The translations under genes and the position numbers were made by a program. From Arthrobacter sp. ZGTC412 (lineage in GTDB: Bacteria; Actinomycetota; Actinomycetes; Actinomycetales; Micrococcaceae): a stretch of 64,000 nucleotides of DNA. Shown here piece after piece: positions 28,210 through 37,627 of this stretch. The stretch covers positions 1 to 64,000 of the forward strand of contig NZ_PJII01000001.1 in assembly GCF_002929215.1 (NCBI RefSeq). Reading direction: 5' to 3'. The notes beneath the pieces were generated by a model. That model did not search any database and had not been told where the DNA came from. It saw only the letters and a list, made by a program, of their open reading frames with translations. How positions within the stretch are numbered: the stretch's first letter is position 1; each line of letters opens with the position of its first letter.

Positions 28210-29472
28210 ATGACGGCAGCACCCCGCGGAAGCGGCGCCACATCAAGGATTTTGGCCCGCCTCCGGCCGCAACGGGACCGGCTTCCCCGGGACATTAAGG
28301 TGATGCTCGCGGCCGCGTTCCTGATCGCGCTGGGATTCGGGCTTGTTGCGCCCGTATTGCCGCAGTTTGCCACGACATTCGGGGTGGGCAACACGGAGGC
28401 GTCCGTGATTGTTGCCATCTTCGCTTTTATGCGGCTGGTGTTTGCCCCCGCGGGCGGAAGCATGATCGGCAAACTGGGAGAACGGCCCGTATACGTGGCG
28501 GGGCTGCTGATTGTGGCCCTGTCCACGGCGGCGTGCGCGTTCGCACAGGACTACTGGCAGTTGCTGCTTTTCCGCGGGCTCGGCGGCGCCGGTTCAGTCA
28601 TGTTCACCGTGGCCTCCATGGCGCTGGTGATTCGGTTGGCGCCTCCGGAGAGCCGGGGCAGGGTGTCCGGAGCGTACGCCTCAGCGTTCCTGATTGGTAA
28701 CGTCTGCGGGCCGATTGTGGGCGGACTGTTGGCAGGATTCGGTCTCCGAATACCCTTCCTGGCGTACGCCGCAGCCCTGGTAGTGGCCGCACTGGTGGTC
28801 CAGACACAGCTGAGCCACGAGCGCAGAGGCTCCGCTGAGGCGCAGCAGCGCGACCCGGCGATGAAGCTCGGAGAAGCCCTGGCGTCGGGAGCGTACCGGG
28901 CTGCCCTGGTGTCCAGCTTCGCCAACGGGTGGGCCACCTTCGGCGTACGCATGGCCACGGTTCCCCTGTTTGCCGCGGCTGTCTTTGGAGCCGGACCCGA
29001 GGCAGCAGGGCTGGCGCTGGCGGTCTTCGCCGCGGGCAACGCCCTGGCGCTGACGTTTTCGGGCCGCCTGGCCGACAGCATGGGTCGCAAGCCCATGATG
29101 ATCTCGGGCCTGCTCGTGGCTGCCGCGGCCACGGGCGGGATCGGCTTCGCCGGCGAACTGGCATGGTTCCTGGCAGCCTCGGCGCTGGCCGGCGTCGGCT
29201 CCGGATTGTTCGGACCCGCCCAGCAGGCCGCCGTCGCCGATGTGATCGGCAACGGGCGCTCCGGCGGCAAGGTCCTGGCGGTTTACCAGATGACGTCCGA
29301 CGTCGGCGCGATCGTTGGACCCGTACTGGCCGGTGTGCTGGCGGACCGGCTGGGCTATGGCTGGGCGTTCGGAGTCACCGGCGGCATCATGCTGGTTGCC
29401 GCCTGCACCTGGCTCGGCACCCGCGAGACCCTTCGGGCCGCCAAGGGCCCGGGCACAGCGGACGGACGCTAG
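28210..29472 (+). CDS. Major facilitator superfamily transporter
   Basis: The 420-residue protein has about 12 hydrophobic helices. The loop 2-3 motif is GGSMIGKLGERPVYVAG, and a second copy, GRLADSMGRKPMMISG, follows at mid-length as in the MFS pattern. The N-terminus is basic and cytoplasmic. An in-frame TTG nine bases upstream is possible; ATG 28210 has AAGGAT nine bases before it. Substrate unknown; drug-efflux-like families are the usual match. It is divergent from amtB and shares its regulatory gap. Confidence 0.85.
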   Translation: MTAAPRGSGATSRILARLRPQRDRLPRDIKVMLAAAFLIALGFGLVAPVLPQFATTFGVGNTEASVIVAIFAFMRLVFAPAGGSMIGKLGERPVYVAGLLIVALSTAACAFAQDYWQLLLFRGLGGAGSVMFTVASMALVIRLAPPESRGRVSGAYASAFLIGNVCGPIVGGLLAGFGLRIPFLAYAAALVVAALVVQTQLSHERRGSAEAQQRDPAMKLGEALASGAYRAALVSSFANGWATFGVRMATVPLFAAAVFGAGPEAAGLALAVFAAGNALALTFSGRLADSMGRKPMMISGLLVAAAATGGIGFAGELAWFLAASALAGVGSGLFGPAQQAAVADVIGNGRSGGKVLAVYQMTSDVGAIVGPVLAGVLADRLGYGWAFGVTGGIMLVAACTWLGTRETLRAAKGPGTADGR

Positions 29473-30677
29473 TTCAGCAGGGCGTCCACAAACGCTTCAG
29501 CCTCGAACGGGGCAAGGTCGTCAGCACCTTCACCCAGTCCGATCAGCTTGACCGGAACGCCGAGGGTCTTTTGGATCGCGACGACGATGCCGCCCTTGGC
29601 CGTACCGTCCAGCTTCGTCAGGACGATACCGGTGATGTTGACCACCTCAGAGAACACCCGCGCCTGGTTCAGGCCGTTCTGGCCGGTGGTGGCATCCAGC
29701 ACGAGGAGGACCTCGTCCACTTCAGCCAGCTTTTCCACCACGCGCTTGACCTTGCCCAGCTCGTCCATAAGCCCGACCTTGTTCTGGAGCCGGCCGGCGG
29801 TATCAATCATCACTACGTCGACTTCCTGGTCGATGCCCGCCTTCACAGCCTCGTAGGCCACTGAAGCCGGATCGGCGCCGTGGATGTCCGACTTCACTGT
29901 TGGAACGCCGACCCGCTGGCCCCAGGTTGCCAGCTGCTCAGCGGCGGCTGCCCGGAACGTGTCCGCGGCGCCAAGGATGACGTCCTTGTCTTCGGCCACC
30001 AGCACGCGCGCGAGTTTGCCCACAGTGGTGGTTTTGCCGACGCCGTTCACGCCGACCACCATTATGACGGCAGGCCTGTCAGCGTGCCGCTGGACATTCA
30101 GCGTGCGGTCCATGGTGGGGTCAACCAGCTTGATGAGTTCCTCCCGGAGCAGCAGCTTGACCTGCTCGGGAGTCCGGGTGCCCAGCACCTTCACGCGTTC
30201 GCGCAGGGCGTCCACGAGCTGCATGGTGGGTTCGGTGCCGAGGTCCGCCAGAAGGAGGGTTTCCTCAACTTCGTCCCAGACGTTTTCGTCGATCCTGTCA
30301 CTGGAAAGCAGGACCAGGAGTCCCTTGCCCATGACGTTGTTGGAGCGGACCAGCCGTTCGCGAAGGCGGATGAGCCGGCCGGCGACGGGCATGGGCGTCT
30401 CCACCGAAATGACTTCCAGCCCGGCGGCATCGTCGGGAACCGTGGTGGTTTCCAGCCCCTCCAGGTCCACGCCGTCCGGTGCCCTGCGGTCCGTCGCCGC
30501 TGCCGGGTTGTCGTCAACGGCCGTGCTTCCACTCCGCGGCAGGACGGGGTCGTTGGCATCCCGGGTTCCCGGGTACTGGGTGATGTTCTTCCGTGTCTTA
30601 AGCAGGACCGGAATCAGCCCGCCAATAACCGCCAAGGCAGCAACAATGGACAAAATTATGGGGAGGATGTCATTCAC
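29469..30677 (-). CDS. ftsY: Signal recognition particle receptor FtsY
   Basis: FtsY is the membrane-associated GTPase that receives the SRP-ribosome complex. The 402-residue protein starts with a hydrophobic segment (about 5-25) as in other actinobacterial FtsY, then an acidic linker and the NG domain with Walker A GVNGVGKTTTVGKLA, DTAGRLQ and KLDGTAKGG. The start is GTG 30677 with GGGGA adjacent, rather close. It overlaps the MFS stop codon at 29472 and follows smc by 68 bases. Confidence 0.96.
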   Translation of the reverse strand: MNDILPIILSIVAALAVIGGLIPVLLKTRKNITQYPGTRDANDPVLPRSGSTAVDDNPAAATDRRAPDGVDLEGLETTTVPDDAAGLEVISVETPMPVAGRLIRLRERLVRSNNVMGKGLLVLLSSDRIDENVWDEVEETLLLADLGTEPTMQLVDALRERVKVLGTRTPEQVKLLLREELIKLVDPTMDRTLNVQRHADRPAVIMVVGVNGVGKTTTVGKLARVLVAEDKDVILGAADTFRAAAAEQLATWGQRVGVPTVKSDIHGADPASVAYEAVKAGIDQEVDVVMIDTAGRLQNKVGLMDELGKVKRVVEKLAEVDEVLLVLDATTGQNGLNQARVFSEVVNITGIVLTKLDGTAKGGIVVAIQKTLGVPVKLIGLGEGADDLAPFEAEAFVDALLN

Positions 30678-30745
30678 TCCCCTAGCTTCTCATAACGCAG
30701 CGGACGTGTTGGGCGGGGCAGGCGCAGCCCGCCCCTTCACCCTGC

Positions 30746-33700
30746 TTACACGTCGGCGCCCAGGCGCTGGCTGATCACTGTGGAGACGCCGTCGCCCCTC
30801 ATGGTCACGCCGTAGAGTGCGTCTGCTACTTCCATGGTCCGCTTCTGGTGGGTGATTACGATGAGCTGACTGGACTCCCGGAGTTCCTCGAAGATGGTGA
30901 TGAGCCTGCCCAGGTTTGTGTCATCGAGGGCAGCCTCCACTTCATCCATCACGTAGAACGGCGACGGGCGTGCCTTAAAAATGGCTACCAGCAGGGCCAC
31001 GGCAGTCAGTGAGCGCTCACCGCCGGACAGGAGCGAAAGGCGTTTGATTTTCTTGCCGGCGGGGCGTGCCTCGACTTCGATCCCGGTGGTGAGCATATCC
31101 GAAGGATCGGTGAGCACCAGCCGTCCCTCACCTCCGGGGAACAGCCGGGCGAAGACCCTGACGAATTGTGCCTGGGTATCCTCGAAGGCTTCCGTGAACA
31201 CCCGCTGAACGCGGTCATCCACTTCCTTGATGATGTCCAGCAGGTCCTTCCGGCTTGCCTTGAGGTCCTCCAGTTGGGTGCTGAGGAACTGGTGGCGTTC
31301 CTCGAGCGCGGCGAATTCCTCCAGCGCCAGGGGGTTGACCCTGCCCAGGCTGGCGAGATCGCGTTCTGCTTTCTTGAGCCGCTTCTCCTGCTCTTCGCGG
31401 ACATAGGGTTTCCCCGCGATGATCTCCGCGCCACTGGAGTCCACCGGGGCGCGCAGCGCTGCCCATTTGTCGCCGCTTTCTTCAGCAGGTACCGGGACAG
31501 GGACCGCCGGCCCATATTCCGCCACCAGGGCATCCGGGGTGATGCCGAGTTCATCGATGGAGCGGCTCTCCAGGGCTTCAATACGGGCCAGTTGCTGCGT
31601 GCGGGCAAGCTCATCGCGGTGGACGTTGTCCGTGAGCTCGGCAAGTTCCCGCGCCAGTGAGTCATTCGCGGTCCGGATATGCAGCAGTTCCTTGTCGCGC
31701 TGTTCCCGGTTCTCTTCAGCGAGGTCGCGTTCATGCCTTGCCAGGTCCACGGACACGTCCATGTACCGCAGGGCGAGTTCAACAGCGGCCGCTACGGCGG
31801 CAGCCCTTTTCGCCTGGGCCCTGCGGCGACGGGCGCGTTCCGCTGCTTCCTCACGGGCGCGGCGCTCGGTGGCAGCGGCGCGTTCCAGCGACTCCACCCG
31901 GTTCCGGGTGGCGGCCAGCTGCTCTTCGGCGCTGCGCAGTGCCAGCCGGGCCTCCACCTCGGCGGCCCGGGCTGTTGAGGCAGCCTGGGCGAGGGCATCC
32001 CGGTGTTCGGTGGAGGGCTCCTGCTCCAGCGGTGCCTCCTGGGCTGCGGCCAGCCGAGCAGCCATGGCGGCGAGCGCCTCCTGCTCCGCCACAACATTTG
32101 CTTCTGCCCCTGCGAGCGATGCCGCCAGCCTGTCGCTCTCGCCCACCGCGCTGCGGAGTACGGAGTTGAGGTGTCCCAGCCGTTCCGCCACCGCTGCGAG
32201 CCTGGCATCTGATTCATGCAGCCGGTCAAGGGCCGCGTCCGCCCGTTCCTGCGCCTCAGCCTGCCGGGCCTCTGCCCCGGCCAGGGCGAACCTGTTCCGC
32301 TCCAGCGCCGCGGTGACGGATGAAAGCTTGCCTTCGGCGTCGTCCACTGCAGCCTGGACCTCGAGGAGGGACGGCGCCTTCGCGGACCCGCCGGTGGCTG
32401 AAACCACGGTGAAAACGTCCCCCGCCCGGGTCACTGCGGTGGTGCCGGGGCGGGCGGCCACCAGCGCGGCGGCCGCCTCTACGTCAGCGACGACGGCGGT
32501 CGCGGCCAGCAGATGCCTCACTGCAGGGGCTGCGCGTCCGGCGTCCTGCACCAGTTCCGCTGCCCAGCGCGCTCCGTCCGGCAGTGCTGGGGCCTTGCCG
32601 GACGGGGCACCGCCGGCTCCGGCCCCCTGGGCGGCACCCACGAGTTCAAGCAGCAACGCTGCCCTCCCGGCGTCGTCGTCCTTGAGAAGTTGAACCACGC
32701 CCGCTGCTGCCTCGTGGTCCCGTACGAGGACCGCTTCGGACGCTTCGCCCAGGGCAGCGGCTATCGCCGTTTCATAACCCTGTTCCACTGTCAGTTCCCC
32801 TGCGAGGGTTCCCATTACCCCTGCCAGGCCGGCTTCGAGGACGTGGCCTGCCCCGTCTTTCCGGCTGAGCCCGAGTTGCAGGGCGTCCCGGCGCGCTGCC
32901 AGGGCATCACGCTTTCGGATTCCTTCACTGACGGCGGCTTTGAGGTTGGAGATGTCCTGGAGCACTGCATCGAGTGCCGCGCTGGCGGCTTCATAGTCGG
33001 CGTCGAGGGATTCCTCCCCTTCTTCCACTCCTGCCACCTGGTTTTCGAGCGCGGTGAACTCGGACTGAGCCCGGGCGCGCCGTTCCGCCCCGGCAGCCTG
33101 GGATTCCCGGAGCCTGCCCAATTCAGCCTGCGCGGATTCGACGCGTGACCTCGCAGCAGCTACCTGTCCGGCCAGCCGCGCCAGTCCTTCGCGCCGGTCA
33201 GCGGCTGCCCGCAGCACAGCCGTGAGCCGCTTGTCTTCGGCCAGGGCAGCCGCCTCTGCCTCTGCCTTCGCTGCGCTGGAGGCCTCAAGGCCGCTGCGTT
33301 TATCCAGGATGTGACGTTCGAGCTCGGCTAGTTCCCCCCGGACCCGCGCGGCCTGCCGCTCCAGCTGTTCGGGATCGCGGCCGGCTGCCGGAGGTTCCGT
33401 GGACCCGAGCAGGCGGCTGCGTTCCTGCGCCAGGGTTCCGAGGGAACGGAGCCGTTCACGCGCGGCGGTGAGCCGGTACCAGGTGTCCCTTGCCGCGTTC
33501 AGTTTCGGCGTGGCTTCCGCGGCCAACTGCTCCAGGGCAGCCTGCTGCCGGCGCCCTGTTTCCAGTTCCTGCTCGACGGCGGTCCGCCGTGCTTTCAGCG
33601 CGGCTTCGTCCGCGACGTCCTGCTCCAGTGCTTCCTGCAGCTGGACGAGGTCGTCTGCAAGAAGCCGTGCCTTGGCGTCCCGGACGTCGAACTGCACGCG

Positions 33701-34348
33701 CTGGGCACGGCGGGCCACCTCCGCCTGTTTGCCCAGCGGGGTCAGCTGGCGCCTGATCTCCCCCGTGAGGTCGGTAAGGCGCTGCAGGTTGGCCTGCATG
33801 GCTTCGAGCTTGCGGACTGTCCGCTCCTTGCGGCGCCTGTGTTTCAGGATTCCGGCGGCTTCCTCGATGAAGCCCCGGCGGTCCTCGGGGGTTGCGTGGA
33901 GGACGCGGTCCAGCTGCCCCTGGCCCACAATGACATGCATCTCCCGGCCCAAGCCCGAGTCGGACAGCAGTTCCTGGATGTCCAGCAGCCGGCAGCCGGC
34001 ACCGTTGATGGCGTACTCGGAACCGCCGGCACGGAAGAGTGTCCGGGAAATGGTCACTTCGCTGTATTCGATGGGCAGGGCACCGTCAGTGTTGTCGATG
34101 GTCAACGAGACGTGCGCGCGTCCGAGTGGGGCCCGGCCTGATGTTCCGGCGAAGATGACGTCCTCCATCTTGCCGCCGCGCAGGGTCTTGGCGCCCTGCT
34201 CCCCCATAACCCAAGCGAGGGCGTCCACCACGTTGGACTTGCCGGAGCCGTTGGGGCCCACGACGGCGGTGACGCCGGGTTCGAAGTTGAAGGTGGTGGC
34301 GGACGCAAACGACTTGAACCCCCGGACGGTCAGGCTTTTGAGGTGCAA
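30746..34348 (-). CDS. smc: Chromosome segregation protein SMC
   Basis: SMC forms the ATP-driven ring complex that organises and segregates the chromosome. The 1200-residue protein has Walker A GPNGSGKSN, two long coiled coils (about 170-500 and 680-1000), a hinge near residue 520-640, and the C-terminal signature LSGGERSLTAVALLVA with Walker B FYVMDEVEAALDD. I place the start at TTG 34348 (AGGAG 11 bases upstream), giving MHLKSLTVRGFKSF; a longer frame upstream lacks family similarity. It is followed by ftsY, the usual order. Confidence 0.95.
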   Translation of the reverse strand: MHLKSLTVRGFKSFASATTFNFEPGVTAVVGPNGSGKSNVVDALAWVMGEQGAKTLRGGKMEDVIFAGTSGRAPLGRAHVSLTIDNTDGALPIEYSEVTISRTLFRAGGSEYAINGAGCRLLDIQELLSDSGLGREMHVIVGQGQLDRVLHATPEDRRGFIEEAAGILKHRRRKERTVRKLEAMQANLQRLTDLTGEIRRQLTPLGKQAEVARRAQRVQFDVRDAKARLLADDLVQLQEALEQDVADEAALKARRTAVEQELETGRRQQAALEQLAAEATPKLNAARDTWYRLTAARERLRSLGTLAQERSRLLGSTEPPAAGRDPEQLERQAARVRGELAELERHILDKRSGLEASSAAKAEAEAAALAEDKRLTAVLRAAADRREGLARLAGQVAAARSRVESAQAELGRLRESQAAGAERRARAQSEFTALENQVAGVEEGEESLDADYEAASAALDAVLQDISNLKAAVSEGIRKRDALAARRDALQLGLSRKDGAGHVLEAGLAGVMGTLAGELTVEQGYETAIAAALGEASEAVLVRDHEAAAGVVQLLKDDDAGRAALLLELVGAAQGAGAGGAPSGKAPALPDGARWAAELVQDAGRAAPAVRHLLAATAVVADVEAAAALVAARPGTTAVTRAGDVFTVVSATGGSAKAPSLLEVQAAVDDAEGKLSSVTAALERNRFALAGAEARQAEAQERADAALDRLHESDARLAAVAERLGHLNSVLRSAVGESDRLAASLAGAEANVVAEQEALAAMAARLAAAQEAPLEQEPSTEHRDALAQAASTARAAEVEARLALRSAEEQLAATRNRVESLERAAATERRAREEAAERARRRRAQAKRAAAVAAAVELALRYMDVSVDLARHERDLAEENREQRDKELLHIRTANDSLARELAELTDNVHRDELARTQQLARIEALESRSIDELGITPDALVAEYGPAVPVPVPAEESGDKWAALRAPVDSSGAEIIAGKPYVREEQEKRLKKAERDLASLGRVNPLALEEFAALEERHQFLSTQLEDLKASRKDLLDIIKEVDDRVQRVFTEAFEDTQAQFVRVFARLFPGGEGRLVLTDPSDMLTTGIEVEARPAGKKIKRLSLLSGGERSLTAVALLVAIFKARPSPFYVMDEVEAALDDTNLGRLITIFEELRESSQLIVITHQKRTMEVADALYGVTMRGDGVSTVISQRLGADV

Positions 34349-34465
34349 GGCTTTTGGATCTCCTGGATGGCTGGGACGGGTGCTTCCCTGCACCAAATCT
34401 ACTGCGTCACATGCCGAAGACCCGGCCGAGACGCCGTACAAGGCGTGAACTATGGCCCTGTTTGC

Positions 34466-35440
34466 CTACCAGCGCCCGTTCCGGGGACGGGTCTGGCACA
34501 CAGGACAGGTGTATGAGGAACGGTTCATGAACTGCTCCCGGCGAATGAACGCGTGGATTCCCGCAGCGGCACACCGCTTGCACGGCTGGCCTTCCCGCCC
34601 GTAGGCGTTGAGGGAACGGTCGAAGTACCCCGAGGCACCGTTGACATTCACATACAGGGAATCGAAGCTGGTTCCGCCTGCGGCCAGCGCATCGAGCATG
34701 ACCTCACGCGCGCTGCCCAACACCCTTTCCGCTTCGGTGCGACGCAGGGTGTCAGTGGGCCGGGCGTAATGAAGACGGGCACGCCACAACGCCTCATCGG
34801 CGTAGATATTTCCAATGCCGGACACCAGGCCCTGGTCCAGCAGGGCACGCTTCAGTCCTGTTTTGCGTTTGCGGAGGCGGCGATAGAAGAGGTCAAAGGA
34901 AAAGGCCGGATCCAGGGGGTCGCGTGCAATGTGTGCCGCCTCCTCAGCAATCAGCGGAAGGGGCGATTCAGCGAGGCCGCCGGGGCCGCCGTCGTCCGTT
35001 GGAACCATAGCGGTGACGAACAGGCCACCAAAGATCCGCTGGTCCACGAACCGCAACTGCTCCGGCATGCCGTCGCGCGGACTCAACCGGATCCGAACTT
35101 TGAGGTGTTTCTCGTCCGGGACATTCCGGTCCTGCATCAGCAGCTGGCCACTCATGCCCAGATGCGCCATGAGTGCCACCTGCGGCCGGCCGGCCGGCCG
35201 CCCTGCGGCAGCCGCGTCCCGGCCTACGGATGTATCAAGCAACGGCATCCAGAGGAACTTGCCCCGCCGCACGACGTCGGCAACCGTTGCGCCTTCGAGG
35301 TTACCGACGAAGTCTTCAGTTCCCAGCGCGTGACGGCGGATCGAGCGCTGGTCGAGGACTTCCACACGTTCGATGGTCCTGCCGCGGACCCAGCTCACCA
35401 GGCCGCGACGGACCACCTCAACCTCGGGAAGCTCAGGCAC
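34466..35440 (-). CDS. mutM: Formamidopyrimidine-DNA glycosylase
   Basis: MutM removes oxidised purines such as 8-oxoguanine and cuts the abasic strand. The 324-residue protein starts [13 protein letters not shown] with the N-terminal Pro that forms the Schiff base and Glu3. The C-terminal zinc finger [16 protein letters not shown]...CPVCQ is intact with four Cys. About 30 residues longer than many homologues because of internal linkers. It starts five bases after the rnc stop. Confidence 0.96.
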   Translation of the reverse strand: MPELPEVEVVRRGLVSWVRGRTIERVEVLDQRSIRRHALGTEDFVGNLEGATVADVVRRGKFLWMPLLDTSVGRDAAAAGRPAGRPQVALMAHLGMSGQLLMQDRNVPDEKHLKVRIRLSPRDGMPEQLRFVDQRIFGGLFVTAMVPTDDGGPGGLAESPLPLIAEEAAHIARDPLDPAFSFDLFYRRLRKRKTGLKRALLDQGLVSGIGNIYADEALWRARLHYARPTDTLRRTEAERVLGSAREVMLDALAAGGTSFDSLYVNVNGASGYFDRSLNAYGREGQPCKRCAAAGIHAFIRREQFMNRSSYTCPVCQTRPRNGRW

Positions 35441-35445
35441 GTCGA

Positions 35446-36177
35446 CTACTTGGCGGCTACGGAACCGGCCGGCTTGCCCGCCGGCGCGGAACCGGCATCG
35501 CCGGTAAGGGTGCGCCAGGCGTCGGCGGCAGCTACTTGCTCCGCTTCCTTTTTCGAGTGTCCGGTGCCTTTGCCATAGGCCTTGCCGCCAATGTGCAGGG
35601 CAGCGGAAAAGACCCGTGCGTGGTCCGGGCCAGAGCCCTCCACCGCGTAGTGGATGGTTCCGAGCTGCCGGCTGGCTGCGAGTTCCTGGATGCTGGTTTT
35701 CCAGTCGGTCCCGGCACCCAAAGCGGCGGCATCCTTGAGCAGGGGCCCGATCAGGCGCATAACAAGCTGGCGGGCCGTCTCAATGTCGTTGGACACATAG
35801 GTGGCACCGATCAGCGCCTCCATGGTGTCAGCCAGGATGGAGGCCTTGTTTTTGCCCTCCGTGATCTTTTCGCCCTGCCCGAGGTAGATGTAGTCGCCAA
35901 TACCGAGGCTGCGTCCGATGCCGGCGAGGGCACGGGTGCTGACCACGGCGGAGCGCCGCTTGGCGAGGTCGCCTTCGGGAAGATCCGGGTTGTCCCGGTA
36001 CAAAGCGTCCGTTACGGAGAACCCAAGGATGGAGTCGCCCAGGAATTCGAGCCGCTCGTTCGTAGGGATGCCGCCGTTTTCGTAGGCGTAGGAACGGTGT
36101 GTGAGCGCAAGACGAAGCGTCCCGGCGTCAATAGAGACACCGAGACGCTTCAAAAGCTCTTCAGTTGAAGACATCAT
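35446..36177 (-). CDS. rnc: Ribonuclease III
   Basis: RNase III cuts double-stranded RNA, including rRNA precursors. The 243-residue protein has the catalytic signature [14 protein letters not shown] (around residue 39-52) with acidic residues and [17 protein letters not shown], and a dsRNA-binding domain (about 165-235) with [20 protein letters not shown]. Two ATGs (36177, 36174) stand together. It follows rpmF by 18 bases. Confidence 0.96.
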   Translation of the reverse strand: MMSSTEELLKRLGVSIDAGTLRLALTHRSYAYENGGIPTNERLEFLGDSILGFSVTDALYRDNPDLPEGDLAKRRSAVVSTRALAGIGRSLGIGDYIYLGQGEKITEGKNKASILADTMEALIGATYVSNDIETARQLVMRLIGPLLKDAAALGAGTDWKTSIQELAASRQLGTIHYAVEGSGPDHARVFSAALHIGGKAYGKGTGHSKKEAEQVAAADAWRTLTGDAGSAPAGKPAGSVAAK

Positions 36178-36195
36178 GTCAGCCGGAGGGGCCGA

Positions 36196-36399
36196 TTAGA
36201 CGTCCGCGACCTTGCGGCCCTTGTACTCAAGGAACAGCGCGGTGCCGGCCGAGTCGGTGACGACCTTTGCCTGGTGCGGCAGGCTGTAAGTAACCTGGCC
36301 GTTCTCCACGGTCTTCACCAGGTGGGGGGCGGTCGCCTTCCACTGCGAGCGGCGGGCGCGGGTATTCGAGCGAGACATTTTCCGCTTGGGAACAGCCAC
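36196..36399 (-). CDS. rpmF: 50S ribosomal protein L32, cysteine-free form
   Basis: The 67-residue protein starts [20 protein letters not shown], the standard L32 opening. The C-terminal half, [20 protein letters not shown], has no Cys, so the zinc-ribbon is absent; this is the zinc-independent version seen in some actinobacteria. It lies after yceD and before rnc in the usual order. Confidence 0.95.
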   Translation of the reverse strand: MAVPKRKMSRSNTRARRSQWKATAPHLVKTVENGQVTYSLPHQAKVVTDSAGTALFLEYKGRKVADV

Positions 36400-36435
36400 G
36401 GCTAACTCATTTCTCTCTAGACAAACTCGTACAAA

Positions 36436-36960
36436 TCAATTTTGCCGGTCAGGCTTAGCCATATCAGCTAGGGCAGCCCAGCGAGGATCCAAGACCTCGT
36501 GGTGGTGCCTCGGCTCGTCTTCCAGGCGAACTCCGCATTCGGAGCAAAGGCCCTGGCAGTCTTCCCGGCACACCGGCTGGAACGGCAGATTGGTGACAAC
36601 CGCGTCCCGCAACACCGGTTCAAGATCGATTACATCGTGCTCGACTCGACGTTGCTCTTCATCATCTTCTTCGTCCGAAAGCTCCACGCCCTCATAGAAG
36701 AAAAGTTCTTGCACATTGACCTCAAGGTCATACGCAAGGGGATCCAGGCATCGCCCGCATTCACCGGTTACCCCGGCAAGTGCGGTTCCTGATACCAGAA
36801 TTCCTTCGTGTACGGCCTCAAGCCTCAGATCCAGCTCGATATCCGAGCCTTCCTGAACACCAATGAGCGCCACACCAAGGTCACTCGGTGCGGGTACATG
36901 TTCCGTCAGTGTCCGCATGCTTCCCGGACTGCGTCCGAGGTCCTTGACGTCGAACGCCAA
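36436..36960 (-). CDS. yceD: DUF177/YceD family protein
   Basis: YceD is a conserved partner of rpmF, linked to 23S rRNA accumulation in other bacteria. The protein is 174 residues from TTG 36960. It has a CGRCLDP segment and a Cys cluster CREDCQGLCSECG, a probable zinc site. The start is uncertain: the in-frame upstream codons read IKRGAGSPLAFDV and match longer homologues by my recollection. AGGAG (36994-36990) sits five bases before an ATT at 36984, so ATT initiation is possible, adding eight residues. Confidence 0.88.
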   Translation of the reverse strand: MAFDVKDLGRSPGSMRTLTEHVPAPSDLGVALIGVQEGSDIELDLRLEAVHEGILVSGTALAGVTGECGRCLDPLAYDLEVNVQELFFYEGVELSDEEDDEEQRRVEHDVIDLEPVLRDAVVTNLPFQPVCREDCQGLCSECGVRLEDEPRHHHEVLDPRWAALADMAKPDRQN

Positions 36961-37083
36961 GGGCGAACCAGCACCTCGTTTAATGAGAACTCCTGTTGAA
37001 CATATGACCGACGTACCATCTTAGCCTGAAGAGTCACAGGGACTCAAACCAGGCAGCCGGCGGCGCCGAAGTACCGAACTAGC

Positions 37084-37584
37084 CTACCCTCTTGGCGACT
37101 GTTCCTGCGCCGACTCGCCCGCAAGCATCCTCCTGTGCACGGACCTGGGAACGTATTCGGATACATTGCCGCCCAGGCCCGCGACTTCCTTGATCAGGGT
37201 GGAAGACAGATGTATGTAGTGGGCCTCGGCCGGCAGGAACACTGTTTCCACGCCGCTGAGCTGGCGGTTCATAGTGGCCATGGGAAGCTCGTAATCGAAA
37301 TCCGAAGAGGACCGGAGGCCCTTGACGATTGCCGAGACGCCCCGTTGGCGGCAGTACTCGGCCAGGAGCCCTTCCCCAACGGGTTCCACCACAATGCCCT
37401 TAAGTGAGGCCAGGGTTTCCCGCGCCATGTCCAGGCGCTCTTCCAAGGTGAACTTGTACTTTTTTGCCGGGTTGGTGGAGACCGCAACGATGACTTCATC
37501 AAAAAGGCCCGCAGCCCGGGCAATAACCTCAAGATGTCCATTGTGGATGGGGTCAAAGGATCCGGGGCAGACTGCACGTCTCAT
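37084..37584 (-). CDS. coaD: Phosphopantetheine adenylyltransferase
   Basis: CoaD makes dephospho-CoA from phosphopantetheine and ATP. The 166-residue protein has the nucleotidyltransferase motif GSFDPIHNGHLEVI at residues 8-21 with the HxGH signature and the second motif YIHLSSTLIKEV. Normal length. In relatives it lies next to rsmD; here the two genes are separated by a pair of oppositely oriented genes. The ATG is about 40 bases from the divergent aminotransferase start. Confidence 0.95.
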   Translation of the reverse strand: MRRAVCPGSFDPIHNGHLEVIARAAGLFDEVIVAVSTNPAKKYKFTLEERLDMARETLASLKGIVVEPVGEGLLAEYCRQRGVSAIVKGLRSSSDFDYELPMATMNRQLSGVETVFLPAEAHYIHLSSTLIKEVAGLGGNVSEYVPRSVHRRMLAGESAQEQSPRG

Positions 37585-37627
37585 GCTCCGAACCTACCCC
37601 ATGAAATGGCCGGGATACCATGACTGG

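Noticed and set aside
26730-28298. 522-residue + strand frame over amtB
   Set aside because: Antisense of a membrane protein; His/Asp-rich translation with no motif.
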